Part shown: piece by piece, positions 36,021-50,300 of the stretch | How the letters are laid out: every line of letters starts with the position of its first letter | Position numbering within the stretch: the first letter of the stretch is position 1 | Source of the DNA: Lagopus muta | Lineage: Eukaryota; Chordata; Aves; Galliformes; Phasianidae | Direction: 5' to 3' | Assembly (NCBI RefSeq): GCF_023343835.1 | Contig: NC_064435.1 | Coordinates: 59,169,634 to 59,233,633 of the forward strand | DNA length: 64,000 bases | Made by a program: the position numbers and the translations under genes | Notes under the pieces: model-generated | The model's input: only the letters and a program-made list of their open reading frames with translations | Told to the model about the DNA's origin: nothing | Databases searched by the model: none

Positions 36021-37779
36021 ACTAAAGAATCCTGTATTGAGTTACTAAACTACGTACTTCCACTGTAAAATATGAACATTGACTGAAATCAACACAAGTT
36101 CCCAAAGCATTCCAGGCATTTTAAGAACTGGTGCAGATCTGGTACTTCAAACCAATTGCTTTGAGATCAATGTGAGTTTGGAACATTTTTGTTCTGTGTG
36201 GGGATAATGCTCCTGTTGTTTGATAGCTTCCCAGGAGAGCCTTGGGGAGCGGTTTGCCAAGCACTAAGGGGCTGAAACCAATGTTGTAGATCAGAGTTTA
36301 TCAGAGTTTAAACACCTTATTGCTCTACTGAGGTAAATTCTTTGTATCTTATGATACTTCAAGAGCTCAGCTGCTGCTGACCGTTGTGTTAGGCGTAACT
36401 AGACTTCTGCTGTTCAACACTGCTTGCAAATAGAAAAAAAATCACTTAAAAGTTCACACATCTGTGATCACCAAGAACCCAGGAGAATCAGGTCCTACTC
36501 CAACAAACACACGATGATGTGACTTCAGCACGCACCTGTCAACTAACTGGCACACTGTGCAGGAATTGTCCAGAGCTCCTGGAACAAGTCCTTGCTCAGA
36601 AGAGCAAACACAGCATAAGAAAGGGGGCTGGATGTGGGCTGGCGTATCTGATTTTCACAGGAAAAGCCATTGGATCACTGGACATAGAATGAGGCTCTAT
36701 CTCTCTCCAGCAAGAGAAACTCAAATGTCACCCACCAAATGTCATAAGATGAGCCCCTATAGGCACCATGCAAGAATTCCAGCCTTAAAAACTACCCTGA
36801 TGACAGCTTTGGATTCAAGCTGAAGGTGGCACGATAGCTGCTAAAAATGCTTGACTTGCTATTAAACAGAAGACCTGGCTTTCTGAAACTTAATGTAAAC
36901 TCCAGAATCACAAAACAGATAAAAAAAAAACAAAAAAATCCACAAGAGAAGAAACCCACCAACTTCACAACAGTCTTGCAGTGAGCTACCAGTTCTGCAT
37001 CTGCTCAGTTAGCTGCAGCTTAGCGCTGAGAGCACTAAACTGTGTCCTCTGCAGCTGGCTGTGGATGCAGGTGCTCGACTGAGCAGACTGCTGGGAGCAG
37101 TGCTTGCACAGCTGCACAGCCCCACATCACTCTTCTGTCACAGACCTGAGGAGCTGACCTGAGAGGAAAAGGAATCCTGAGTAGTGAACTGCAGAAGTTG
37201 GGGCACTCACTGAAGTAAATAGGAACCCACTGAGAACCACACGCCCAGAGAAGCAGCTTGCCTCTTTGGTGCCCCAAGTCACAGACTCGGATGCTCACAG
37301 CATGTGCTGTGCAAATTAGAACTAATTAGTCTCCAGCCATGCCCCCTGAACTAACAGGTGTTTTTTGCATCTTACTGTTTCTTTATGTTCACCTCACCAA
37401 GCAGCTTTTACAGTTGTTGAGATAAGTATTATGTATTAGACACAACAGAAAAGCCCACAAGGATAACAGTTCCTTCTTCAGAGCAAAATTCAGAGTAACC
37501 AATGAGGGAAAAGCCATACAAGAGTATCACAATTTAGAATGCTAACGCTTGCATAGTCATGGTGCTGTGTCTGCCCTACTCTTCTGCTCTGAATTGTCTC
37601 TAACACTGTTGTTGTTTTAACACAACTGTGTAACATATCATCATTCCAGCAAACGAGCTGGCCTGTACAGCCCTACCATGCAAAATACAGCCATTACCAT
37701 TACAACTTCACCTTTCCTCACTTAGTATTTTAATAATCAGAACTGCTTAAACATTTAGACCCAGTAAAGCACCACACAA
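36021..37779. other. Gap between the two convergent genes
   Basis: About 1.8 kb separates the probable poly(A) sites of STX17 and ERP44. It holds an A-rich run at 36,920-36,938 and no recognisable exon, RNA gene or CR1 copy. Confidence 0.6.
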
Positions 37780-38273
37780 GATTCTGTAAAACTTTAATTT
37801 ATTCCCCTCCCAAGTATCCAGAATAGAAGACCCTCTCAAGTTGGAGAAAAATGTGACAAAGAAATAGATTACCAGGAGAGCTGTTCACACGAAGAAGAAC
37901 AGAAAGCACATACTACCAAGATTACACAGAAAACAACCCCAAAATCCTATTGAATGGGATAGTGCAAGTTAACAGCATGTCTCTGGCAGGGATACCTTCA
38001 TTTGGATTATAAAAGTTTTACAGAATTGTTACATCAAGTGTCTGGATGGGTCTCTGGCATTTTACTAGAGCGTTAAGAACGTACTGTTGGAAAGATGCTG
38101 TACAGAAGGACCCACCAAATCAATTTATTTACAAGCCTGGGGAAGAAAAAAATTATTTTTCAGTTTATTCAAAATAAAAATACACGTAGAATTATGAAAA
38201 TATAGGTTTACTATTTCCACCACACGGAAGTCAATGCTGCTGTCTGAAAGGCTTGCAAGATTATTTCAAGTTT
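37780..38273 (-). other. ERP44: Putative ERP44 3' UTR
   Basis: Non-coding sequence from the ERP44 TAA to the most distal of three closely spaced AATAAA motifs. The lack of any repeat and the clustered signals fit a terminal exon of about 0.6 kb in total. Confidence 0.5.
37798..37803 (-). terminator. ERP44: Candidate ERP44 polyadenylation signal AATAAA (minus strand)
   Basis: TTTATT on the plus strand reads AATAAA on the minus strand, 471 bases after the ERP44 stop. Two further minus-strand AATAAA motifs, at 38,124-38,129 and 38,164-38,169, lie closer to the stop and could give shorter transcripts. Confidence 0.5.
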
Positions 38274-38375
38274 TTAAAGTTCATCTTTTTCCCTCAATAA
38301 GGTGTACCTATGTTCACTGGGTGCCAGTTTCTGGAAGGAGCTCTCTGGCGGGCTGCTGGCTACATCCTGAATTGG
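38274..38375 (-). CDS. ERP44: ERP44 last coding exon (residues 374-406, stop)
   Basis: After the acceptor TTTTTCAG the exon reads [20 protein letters not shown], then [13 protein letters not shown] and TAA at 38,274-38,276. This is the flexible tail that covers the client-binding site at neutral pH, ending in a canonical KDEL retrieval signal. Confidence 0.97.
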   Translation of the reverse strand, partial: PIQDVASSPPESSFQKLAPSEHRYTLLREKDEL

Positions 38376-41300
38376 CTGAAAAACAGAACAGTAGCAGTGC
38401 ACGTTAGATTCATTGTGATCATCAGTCCCCTCCACTACACAATGATGGGTGTGCACAACCAGCCAGCTCTCATTGGACATGCAAAGGCCCAAGCAGGTGA
38501 ATAAACACCCGGACACAAATTAAGTACATTCAGTTAAGGACATTCCTTCTGTAAGCAGAGCCGAAAAGGTCAGCCTGCAAGTTTCTACGCGAGTGATTTA
38601 ATAGTACTTTGAATGCACCCTACTGTAGACTTGAGTGTCCACCACTTGCCAAATTTGAAGGTGCTGTGCTTTGTGTGTTCTTTTTTGAGACACCAGGGCA
38701 AAAGTGCAATTGCTGCCAAAATACTTTAAAATTAATTTCCTATAAAAACTAAAAGAAACACATGCAACTCAAGGGACACCAATGACACGGGACAGCAGCC
38801 TCCAGTTTAATTTATGTCCAGTATTTCCACTGCACAGGCTTGCACATCTTCCATGTGCTGGCAGGATACTATACACAGATGAGAAAGGAAACAAATGAAG
38901 AACACTGGATTTTGGGTGCATTTTTCAAGGGAGAAAGGAGACAAGCTAGTCCGCAGCTCCACACAGTGAGCCTGGCCTAGATATGCAGCAGAACTCAGCA
39001 AATTAGCAGGTTTCCTTTCACCCTGGCCAAGCTTCCAATACACTGCAGTTGCTTCCAAGTATGCCCAGCCCTAAGTTGATTGCCTCAGTCTCCAGTTCCA
39101 CTCAACCACATCTGCCTTTCCTCCCACTGACCTGAATTCAAGTTGCTCATTGAATTCTTGAGAAATACAGGGAGTTACTAGCTAAAGGAACTAACAGGGG
39201 AAAAATTCAGCCTTCGTGTTTAAACAGTCAGTCAGTCATAACATTCAGAAGCAGTCACTCATCCCCACCCTGCCCAAGGCAACCCCTCCTGCCTCCTGTT
39301 GCACAGCACAGCCAACTTGTTCCTTCCCAATGGCTGCAGCTATGAGTATCCTCTGCTCACAGAGCCTCACGCTGCCCTACCTGGCACTGATACCAGCACT
39401 GCTCACAAGCCTCAGTGCTGTTTCTCTGAAGAAAACCTGATGCCAGTTTGAGTTTACTTGAGCAACCTGTGCATGGAGTGGAGTGTTGGCACAGGAAGGA
39501 GTTCAGCATATTGCAGCATCAGAGACAACCCTGACCTTAACATCCAGTTCTGCTGCGAGCCCAGCCATTCACAACCTGGCTGGAGAGTACTGGGAGCAGT
39601 TCCCAGCTCAAACATCTGCAGGCTTTTGCAGCTGCTGGTCCAGCCTCCGCTCCTGCATTATATGTTACTGCCCTGCCCCTCCTCCGGGGCTTTTCTGCTT
39701 TTCATTCTATTAACTTTGAGCAGAGCAACAGGAGGCTGTGCTCAACATCTTTAGCATGGAGCCATCCTTACTCCACCCTACAGATATCCAGGATAAGGGG
39801 CCTTAACAATCTGTGACCTATGGGTGCTGGGATAGCCCAAGGCTCTCTAATACGAGGCAAGGGTCCTCTGAGACCAATACAGCACCTAAAGCCCTAGAAA
39901 ATAAACCATTTAAGTCAAGAGCAGTATCCAAAAACAAATGTGTCTTTAGACAGGGCCTGAAGTATTGAGAAGGTTGCCTGACAGACCTGTACTTACACTC
40001 TTCCCCAAGCATATGAGCAGAAGGGTGTATCATGAAGATACAAGGCTGAGACACAGACGGATGGGGCTGAGCAGAGGGAATCAGGGCTGGTAACCACATC
40101 CTTTCTTTGCTGCCTCCTGCTAGGCTAAACAATGAAGTATCTGGAGAAAGATCTGCTAGATCCTTTTCCTTTTTCTTCCTGAAAAGATCCCAAGAATGAC
40201 TGCCATGCACATAAATACAGAGTATAATAGTCTTTGAGCAGAACCAACAGGAATCTGAACTGACAAATGCAGTGTGAGCACCATTAATGCTGCTTTTTAA
40301 CTGCATTAATAAAAGTGATAAGCCCTACTGCCGCTTATCAGTCTTTCACTGACGCTCTAATAATCTGCCTCCTGCTTGAACTGGTGACCACAAGTAAATA
40401 ATTAATACAGTCAACTGATGTTTCCCTTTAGAAGCTTTCCCTCAGTGTGTTGTAAGAGCAACAGTGATCTATTTTACTTCTACAGCTATATATAAAATCA
40501 GTTTTCCCCACTGAAATAAGAGCAGCTTATGAGCTCAGAGCAACCATCTAACTCAAAACTTTTCAGTGGAGATAACAGCTACTCTTACATTCTTTCATTA
40601 TACAAGGCAAATAGGAGCCTGTTTCCCCCTAATGTTCTCCCTCCCTTTAACCAAAAGCAGTTTTGGTTAAGCAGCAAAATAGAAACCACTTCTGCTCTTT
40701 TAGGCAACCGGAGTGTATAAGCATTAAGAAGTACACCTATAACAAGGAGGGGAAAAAAGTCTTTATTAAATGGCCAAATTAAGTGTATTTTCTGTAACCT
40801 TACCTGTCCAGGTGCTACATCAGTTGGATCAGGGCCATGATGAAACTCTCTATGCAGTTTTCCAGAATGCAAGTCTAGTACAAATTGCTTCAGTTTACCT
40901 GGAACTCTGAAACAAATGAACCATAAGAAGTGAAGTCCAAACACATAAGACAAAGTGCACTGCTTAGAGTAGCCAACTTCTGTCCATCTGGCACACTATG
41001 CCTACTTTTAAGTGATTAGCACAGGACAGAAAGCAAGTGGTTGGTTAAGGCATCCTACCAGCTTCTTTTTCTTTCCCGTCTCTTGAGAACACAGCAAGTA
41101 TTTCATCTTTTCAATAACTCCCACAGAGCTGTGCCAGCCAATAACTTCATTGTATACTCACTTCAGCTCTCCACTAACCATCATGTAAGAGGGAACAGCA
41201 GGCTCCAAATGCACAGTTTACAGATACAAATGACAGTTGGGTAGCAATATTGACAAAACATCTTTGAAAGGCTCTCCACTGCCTGAATAACTGCACGTAC

Positions 41301-44300
41301 ACTAGAGATAAGCACTAAGAGGATATCAATTTAAATCTAATCTGAGATCATCTACTGTCACCCACAGCAAGTATGCTAAACTGCAGCATCCAGAATTATT
41401 CGGGAGATGTCAAACAGACTAAGAAGCTTAAAGCAAGTTGATCTAATAAGCATTAAAGATGAGATTAAAAAAAAAAAGCTAATGTGAGCATCATCATATA
41501 AACAATCAAAAGATACTTTATGAATAGAGCCAGAATTGTAAGGAATCCTTCAATACACCAACGATTATATTTACGAAAGCAGAACAAAGCGTGGTGAGAG
41601 GTTGCTACCAGCAACACTCCAGATGACCCTTAAATTCTATGGATAAGAATTAGTGTAATGTTGTGTCAGAGGGTATCTGAGCAGCAGTGCTGGTAACTGT
41701 AACCAACTAGTAGTGCAGTGATACTTGGAGGGACCTCCTCCCCTCCCAGACAGGATTGGGAGTTAGTGCTGATTTAGAGAAGGATGCTCATTCCAGCCCA
41801 GCTGCTCAAACAGCAGAACTGCTGCTCCTTGGGCCCCTGGAATGTTTTAGGCTCTCAAAGGTCAACCGCATCGCTGGAGGCGCTCCCCGTCAGCAACTCC
41901 TCTCTTAATGCAGCAAGGGCATTCAGCACCTCGTAGCTCAGCCAGCTCTCTGAAAAGCTACAACTGACCCACTGAACAGTCGCCGTCACCACCTCCAACT
42001 GCCAGCTGAACAGGGCCAAGTGGCCAAAGCAGGAGGAGAAAATACTGGGAGATGGTCTGAATTGCCTCTGGAAAAGCTGTTCTTCAACATGCAGCTCCTG
42101 AGAGAGGACAGCAATGCTACAAGTCAAAGAGAAATCTTCTGGTGGGCCAGTGCTGAAAGTGTGGGTATCCAAACACTATTGGTTGGTGGCAGGAAGGGGA
42201 AGTCTGGGGCCAGTTTGGAAAGGAAAAGAAAGGAAAGTACACGTTAATATTTGGACACCAGAAACAGGATGCTTAAAACAGGCAACATGAGAGTCTAAAC
42301 TAAGCATGGTTTATTTTAGGACTGTTTTAAAAGCAAGTGTTTAGGAGTGTTTTAAAAGTGTATTTTAAAAATACAGAGTGCCTTCAAAATGCAAATATTC
42401 CACAACTTCTCTCTCTTTTTTTTTTTTTAAAAAAAGAACTGATGTTCAGGAACCAAAGGGGAAAAATGGTCACAATCAGGATTTCAACATGCATAGCTTT
42501 AGATGTCTGAAAAGCACTGTTACACATCCATAAGACTGATGGACCACACTTCCAGAAGAAGCCTGTGGAGAATTACAGGGAGAAGCTGCAACCAAACCTT
42601 CCTTCCAAGCATAAACATTTCAGGTAGAAAAATGCCTGCTGGAACGTTCACCTTGTGTGCTAAGTATCAGCTTTGAATCTTTGGCTTCAACCAAAGTGAT
42701 CTATAATAAAAATACACTGAGCTTTTAAAAGCAAGAGTGGGCAAAAGCTGAAGTCTCAAAGCTTAGATTCCTACCCAAAGCTTACCTGCACATACACTGC
42801 TTGCTATCTCGTTTGAGACAGAAAATGGAGTTTATCACACAACCTGAAGACAAAGACAGAACACCCAAAGATCTCCTATAGGTCCCTGAAGGTAGAATGT
42901 ACCCACCTTCACTCCTCAGCTGAGCCAAGGAAACTAAGTATGTGCTTCCTATGGCTGCTTTCAAGGCAGTGCATTACGAAGGGATGGGCTGATGTAAAGA
43001 GGAATTATCAAAGTGGTGTTTAGATGCTATGTGTGTTAAAACTTTTCAAGTTAACAGCTACATAAAGAGCACCACTGCAGATACCACGTCAGGCTCTAAA
43101 TACTTAACTACTAAGGAAAATAGCAAAACTTTGAAAGAATAGCAGCATCCAGCATGAGATCCTCTTCTACAACAATGCAATGAACTCCATTTACATTAAT
43201 ACTTCACCATTCGTAGAATCATAGAATGACTTGGGTTGAAAAGGACCACAATGATCATCGAGTTTCAACCCCCCTGCTATGTTCAGGGTCACCAACCAGC
43301 AGACCAGGCTGCCCAGAGCCACATCCAGCCTGGCCTTGAATGCCTCCAGGGATGGGGCATCCACAGCCTCCTTGGGCAACCTGTTCCAGCTCTGTGTGAA
43401 AAACTTCCTCCTAATATCTAACCTAAACCTCCCCTGTCTCAGTTTAAAACCATTCCCCCTTGTCCTATCACTATCCACCCTTGTCAACAGTCATATCCTT
43501 CAAGTACTGGAAGGCCACAATGAGGTTTCCCTGGAGCCTTCTCTTTTCCAAGCTAAACAAGCCCAGTTCCCTCAATGTTTCCTCATAGGAGAGCTCTCCA
43601 GCCAGATCATCTCTGTGGCCCTCCTGTGGACCCACTCCATGAGCTCCATGTCCTTCTTGCACTAGGGATTCATACCACTTTAGGACTCTCACACTGAATT
43701 ATGCGCAGGCGCTGTTACCTATTCCATATTTACTCATCTTCCTATTGTGATCCTGTCTAAAATACAGCATGATTTCCTTTGTTCTCAACACGAACTCAAA
43801 ACAAAAAAAAATACTTACGACAGGTCGCTGAAGTCTGGAAAGACATACATGTGCCTGAAGCTGTCAATGGCAATAACCGGACAGTCTGTGGGAGTCTTCT
43901 GAATGTGGAGGAGCGGGTGCCTGAATTTGTCACAGTCAGCATGGAGGAAGTTTATTGTACCTTAAAATTGTGAGCAGATAAAAATCCACATTAAGATTTT
44001 TTTTTGTTATCCTAAAACTCTATATAATTCCATGAATAGTTCAAAGGTAGAGACATTAGATAAATACATCATGCAAAACTTGAAAACAGATTCAAATAAC
44101 AAGGCACGCTGAAATAACAAATTACCTGAAAGTAGCTTTGGCCACAATACAAACTGAAGTTTGTTTGAAGTCCCCTCAAACTGTTGGAAATCATCTAGAT
44201 AAGAAGGCTTTCTTAAATAGTTACCTATTAACACTTTATGTTTCCATTTTAATCCTTTCTAGAGGGGTCAATCTTCACTGTCAAGAAGTAAAAAAAACCA

Positions 44301-47300
44301 AACACAAATCTAGGACTCAGACATTTGCTTTCACTCCATATTGAGCTCACCTGGAAAAAAAAAAAAACTGTTCCAGCAGTAACAAGTTGGTACAAACCTT
44401 TTTCACTTATTAACTGTCGTGCAACCTCCTGTTGGAATTTCTCTAGGCTCTCCAAATCATCCTTCATGTGGAAAAGTATGAGGAAAGGAAGGCCTTCTTC
44501 TGTCAGTTCCTGCACAGAAAACAAAAGATATATTACATTTCTTTCATTTCCTAAAGACACTTGAGTGATTCCAGCAATTTTCAAAGCCGCTGAGATTCCT
44601 GCCTCAGAAACAGCTGAAACAACATAACTAAGGATATCAACTGCTGACCTTTCATCGAAGACACCCAACTGACACAGTTAACCATGTTTCCTTCCCCTTA
44701 TCACATGCAACAGTTTAAGGAGAAGGGTATTTCATTACCAACGTTTCAGGAAAGGATACATGTGCAATGGAATAATTGCTCAAAAGAAACAGTCCGATTC
44801 TCAAAACACATCTTCATAGAAACAGCAATAAGGCCTGAATGTAAAATATGGAATGAGTGCTAAATGAAAGCTGAGCATCTATATTGGACCATGTCCTTTG
44901 ATGGTTCACATCATGTTGGTGATTTTGCTAAGACCATGAATTAGCATCTTTAAGCATTCCCAAGGGGGGAAAAAAAAAAGCAGCAGAAACTGATGAGGTG
45001 GCTGTAGGTGTGTCCTGACTGGTAACTGCAAGTACCATGAGTAAATTCACAGCTAAGGCATTACTAAAGGTGACAAACAAATGAATGTCTCTGTTAATCA
45101 GGCAGGCTTTAGTTCCCTGAAGGAATGCATTCTTGCCTCCTAAGTACCTTCTAAAGATCTCTCTCCAAGGACAGACAAGTGTATGAAATACTTAATTTTA
45201 TTCAAGATTTTTATTTTCAAACCAACACAAAGCATGAACTACATACATTTGCTTGCTTAAAAAGTGACTTTCTTAGTGGACCACCCATTCAATTTAGTAG
45301 AGAACCAACTGAAGAAATAATTGTTTATCAAAGAAAATGCTAAAGGCCTTGCCTATCTTTGATTAGTGCAGCTGATACGCAGCCAAGTGCTGCTATTTCT
45401 TTTATTCTGCTCTGTATCCAAAGGAAGTCCATGCTTTTTGAGAAAGCTAACTTGTTCATTCAGCCACCAAAGCTAGTAGTTTCTTCAGCTACTTTCTATC
45501 TGCAGCAATTTGAAATAAATGGTTTCCCCAACACTATGCAGCCAGTTGCATCTAGAGAACACAGAATAGACAGCACTGTCTTTCCAAGCAAGCCTGTGCA
45601 TCAAGCCAAGGTTTGGTCTTATAAGAGCAGATTCCAGAGATCCTCACTAGTTCAGTGCTCTTGGCAAAGCCAAAACTTCCCAACCAACCTCTAAAACAAC
45701 TGCTAATCACATCTGCTTATTCTCATTTTTATAATGAAGTCCCTGGTAGGAATGTTTGCATGTATCTTAAAGTGTTCTACTATCAAAAACACAGCTGAAT
45801 AGTCACATCATTAAGAGCCATGGTTAGTGGGCATAGTGGTGATAGGCTGACAGTTGGCCAAGATAATCTTAGTGGTCTTTTCCAACTTTACTGGTTCTCT
45901 GATTCTATATTTTTACTATACTACATTTTTATAATGTATGTTGTGCAATATACATTAAGAGCCCACATAAATGATAAGCAATTTGTACTTGTATAGCATT
46001 TATATTTGTTTGGTTAACAGCAGCCCTGAATTTTTTAAACAAATGTTGCTAGGCAAAAATGTCAAATTGGAATTGAAAATATTTACCTAAAGAAAACAGG
46101 AATTGAAGGGTGGGGGAACAAGCAGAAAAGCCAGAGCACAATGTGATACAGACAGCAATGAACTTTGGCTTCTAAGCCTCAAAAATCCAATCTTACCATG
46201 GGAAAAGTACACTAAAAATCTTATCAAGCAATTCTAAACATGTTGGCATGTGGCATCTTTCACATGCTGCTCAAGTTACAAAGGAAGAATGAATATTTCT
46301 TTAGCAAAACTTCCCAACAGAAGTTAGCAGTACTGACTAGACAGTTGGACTTCAAATATTTTGTGCATCCCACCCTATTCAGCCACCATGCAAATCAAGT
46401 GTTCTGCATGCCCAGGGCATCAGTGCTACACGCACTGACCATTCACAATAAAGCAATTAAGAAATGATGTGAACTGAGAACAAAGTATTCTTCCATCACA
46501 CCACTGATTCTTTGGTCTCTAATCCAATGAGGGCCACACACTGCAATTTGTTACAGACCTCACCAGAGTTTACAGCAGATGCTGTGGCTATGAACAAATG
46601 CTCCCTCTGAGGTGCTGTAAGCTTGCTACTTGTTTGTTTTCCCTCTCTTTATTTTACAAAAGAATAATCATAGCAAATTAGGGACAAGTGAAAAAGAAGA
46701 GTAAATCAAGAAAGAAAAAAAGAAAAGCATTGAAAGGATAATGAGAAGAAGTTTGAAAGCATCCATGCAAATCCCATCTTACAGCTAGAAACAGAAAACC
46801 AAGGAAAAGGACACATGAACCTAAAAAGGTAAAGAAGGTATCAGTGCTTAAACACACCGCCAAAAGCCATCACACAGTTTCTATTAAAATTCACTGAAGT
46901 ATCCAGCTCCAGAGATGCCTGAATGGCTGTTCAGATATTTATTACACAATACTTTGGACATGGTTGATACATAAAAAATTTCCGACTACCCACTTTGACA
47001 TGAAGTTTTAAATGCTGACTGGCTGTATCTAAAAGTTCACAGCTATTTTACTCTTTCTAACTGCCATGAATGCAGAAAGCTTGAATGAAATGATTCCAAG
47101 TGGCCCCTTCCAACCTCAGCCATGCTGTGATTCTGTGTGAGTACACCGATGTGGATATTTTCTACCTCGACCAGAAACATTTTTCCAGATCAAAATCAAT
47201 GCTTCTTGCTTATCTCTGAATTGTAAAACAAGTCAATATCTTCCTGTAACATCTGCATTTTGGATGAATAATGCAGTCTACTCAAGGTGTTACAAACTCA

Positions 47301-50300
47301 TCCATAAAGACACATTCTTACACATGTACACTCTTAAAGTCTGCGTCCACCCTCTGCAAATCTCCAGGCACTTTGTATACAGTCTATATGTGCGAATACA
47401 GCTTTTTAATTTGGTGGTGTAAAAAAAAATAGCACAGATTTTCCTCCTGTGAACCTCAAGTCTAACTGAAAAGCTCCAGAACAATGAAAAGACAATATAT
47501 AACAACTATTTTTGGTAAAAAACAAAGCATGCAGATGTTGCAATGCATGAATTAAAAACCTCAGGAGCCATTTTGGTTCTGAGAAAGAAATCTCAAAAAT
47601 AGAAAGGTAGCAAAAATTCTTACCTCCCCATTTTCAAATGTAATTTCTCGAACGAGGGGTACACATTTATCTTGTGTCCATGCGTAAATCAAATCAAAAT
47701 TGGTCAGGGAGCCCAAATACACCATATCTGGAGCATTCTCCTGTTGAAAAGGAAAGTACTAGTTGAAAAATAGTAAAAGTGACATTGCTACTGATACAAA
47801 GGTGACAATGCCTACGTAAATACTGAAATCCAATCTTACATAAATATTCAACTGATGCGCATGCAACACCTCCATAAACTATGTAACAAAAACCATAAGT
47901 AAATAAATATGATCACTTTTGCAATCCACTTTCTAATATAAGAGGAACTGACTTCAGGTGGAGAAATACTCTCAGTATCTAAAAGAATCTCAGCCATTAA
48001 GATGGATACCCAATGCAGATATTAAGCTCTTCCATGCTGACAGTTATAAAGTCTCACCATAAAGAAAAGCCAAAAACCTGCAGGTCTTGCAACTGATCTT
48101 TTATATTTGCATTTGCAAAGATTGGAATAAATAATAGCTGCTCTTTGTTTACTAGAGTTGTAACCCAGAATTCAGTGCTTCCATTTTAAAATGCGACTAC
48201 AGTTTGAGTTTTCCAAGCTGCGGGCATGAATAAGCATATATTGATTCAGACATGCCATATAAAGTAGACAACAGCAAAACATCTTTGCAGGAAACTGTTT
48301 CAACCTCTCTTTCCCCTCAGGTTGTGTTTTCCTTTCCTAAAGTGCTTCCCAGCATCAAATTTGAGAAAGGAGCATATGCTCAGATATTATGTTTCTAAAA
48401 AGCAAGTCTTGCTTTTCTTCCACAATGATTTTATTCTCAACTATGACAGTTTGTTAACATGCTTTACTGCTTTTCCTTTAGATTAAGTGAACAGCTTTTA
48501 CCTCCCTAGTGTGCTAAGCTACGTAAGACAGGCAAGTGATAGTCAGAAAATAGCCAGAGATTGTCATTTGTGTTGAGAAATAAGGTGCACCAGATGTTGA
48601 GCTTCCTAGATATTTTTTTTTAATTAAGATTTCTACTGGACACAAAGTATCTACAGACATGGTAAGCTGCTTGCTTTTCTAAGGAAAAAAACACTGGACG
48701 CTGAAATTAAAAACATAGGTTTTGTTTTTAGTTAGCAACAAACTGTTAGCGACAAATGAGACTGAGATCTTTTTCATCTTCTCTGAAGCGCCAGTTCCTA
48801 CAACCCTCACTAATGCTCACTCTCTTCAGTGATGAAATAAAACTGAATGGTGTGTGTGTGCAGTCTCTATTATCTCCTACTCACATATAAAGATAACAAG
48901 CAGAATAAAATACATAGTTACACTTACCCCTGGTGGCTTGTAGATTATATTGTCTCCGCTAAATCGCTCTGCTTTTGAAATAGCCCTACAACAAACCAAC
49001 CAGTAAGCATGTCTTGGTACAGACAAACAAAATAACTAGGTTAGCAAAACTCATATTTCCATTTGCTATCTTCTCGAATTTGGAAGGAAAAAAAAATTAA
49101 AATGCGTCCTCTTCAAAGAAACCATAAAGTGATTAAAGAAACCATAAAGTGATAAAGAAGCTTGGTCTGTCTGGATGAAAGGGCAGTAAGGGAAGCTGCA
49201 AGGCATGTCCGTGAGATAAGAAGTTTGGAGTAGAGGCATCAAAGTCAAAGAGATGAATACTGGCAGCGTGCAGCTTCTGATCTCTGACGATTTGGTAACG
49301 TGCACACCTGGAGAATATATGAAGTTTCTCCTTGATATTTAGCTTAGTATTTCATCTCAGTGAATTCCACACCCTGTCTCTGCCATATTTTGTTACTCCT
49401 CAATCCCAGTCACAACAGATTCCCACAGAATGATCACTTCTTATTAAAAGAAATGGGGACTGGTATGCATCCAATGTAAGAGAGGAAAAAAAATAAGAAA
49501 AGTAAGCCCCAACTAAGCTCTTTTCAGCACCTTCATCCATTGCAATAGGTCTCTTCTCCTCCACCATGCCTTGCTGTCCCACCATAAATCACACTGGCAA
49601 AATAGAACCAACTGGCTGCATATGCCTCCAAGTGAAATGAACTATTTCTCTCTTTTCCTTCTTTCATAGGCTAAAAAGAAAGCATGTCAGCCTCTGGGAA
49701 CTTTAAATAAGTGTTCCAGCTTCTCCAGTTACAGTATCTCTTAGATGGACTCAACAGAAGCATTGTAGAAGACTAATTAAGAGGGAAGGGGACAGAGGGG
49801 GAAGAAGGTGGTAAAATATCGCAATTTATCTCACTGTAAGAATATCCCAGGGTTCTGAATTAACTAAAGAGCAAAGAAAAAAGACATACAAGGCTTATGT
49901 TAAAGTACCTAAGTTTCATTCATTTTCTTTGATCCAGTTATCCTCCTCACATCATGTGTGAAAGATGCCTTGCTTAGTATATTACACCTATCCATATTTT
50001 CACCAGCTTAGAGGCATGCATTTTAGAACACATTTCAGAATTCCAGACATAACTACTCCAACAACACAGAATTAGGCTTTTTTGTAATCACCATCACTAC
50101 TGAGGTAAACCATTCACTTCCCAATCAATCCTTCCCTCAGTAATAAGAAAACAAAGACACCCAAGTCACCTGCCCAATCACTGCTTGATAAACTCACAAT
50201 ACTCCAGTAGGAAACAGAAGCTGTTGGGTAAGTTTGTTGTGGACCCAAAAGACCCTCTGTTCTTCCATCTCAATAACTGCACTTGTGACTGATTTGTTTC

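Larger units (their letters stand above)
44510..47623 (-). other. ERP44: ERP44 intron 8
   Basis: A 3.1-kb intron with two small plus-oriented CR1 tails (45,815-45,911 and 47,091-47,138) and an A-run near 44,970. The 45,359-45,694 open frame has no recognisable homology. Confidence 0.75.

Noticed and set aside
39818-40306. 162-residue minus-strand open frame in an ERP44 intron
   Set aside because: No recognisable family, no fit to ERP44 splicing, and composition like the surrounding intron. It may be chance, though a lineage-specific transcript cannot be excluded.
44249-44668. 139-residue minus-strand open frame that includes ERP44 exon 9
   Set aside because: It reads through both splice sites into intron. 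Only 44,398-44,509 matches ERP44.
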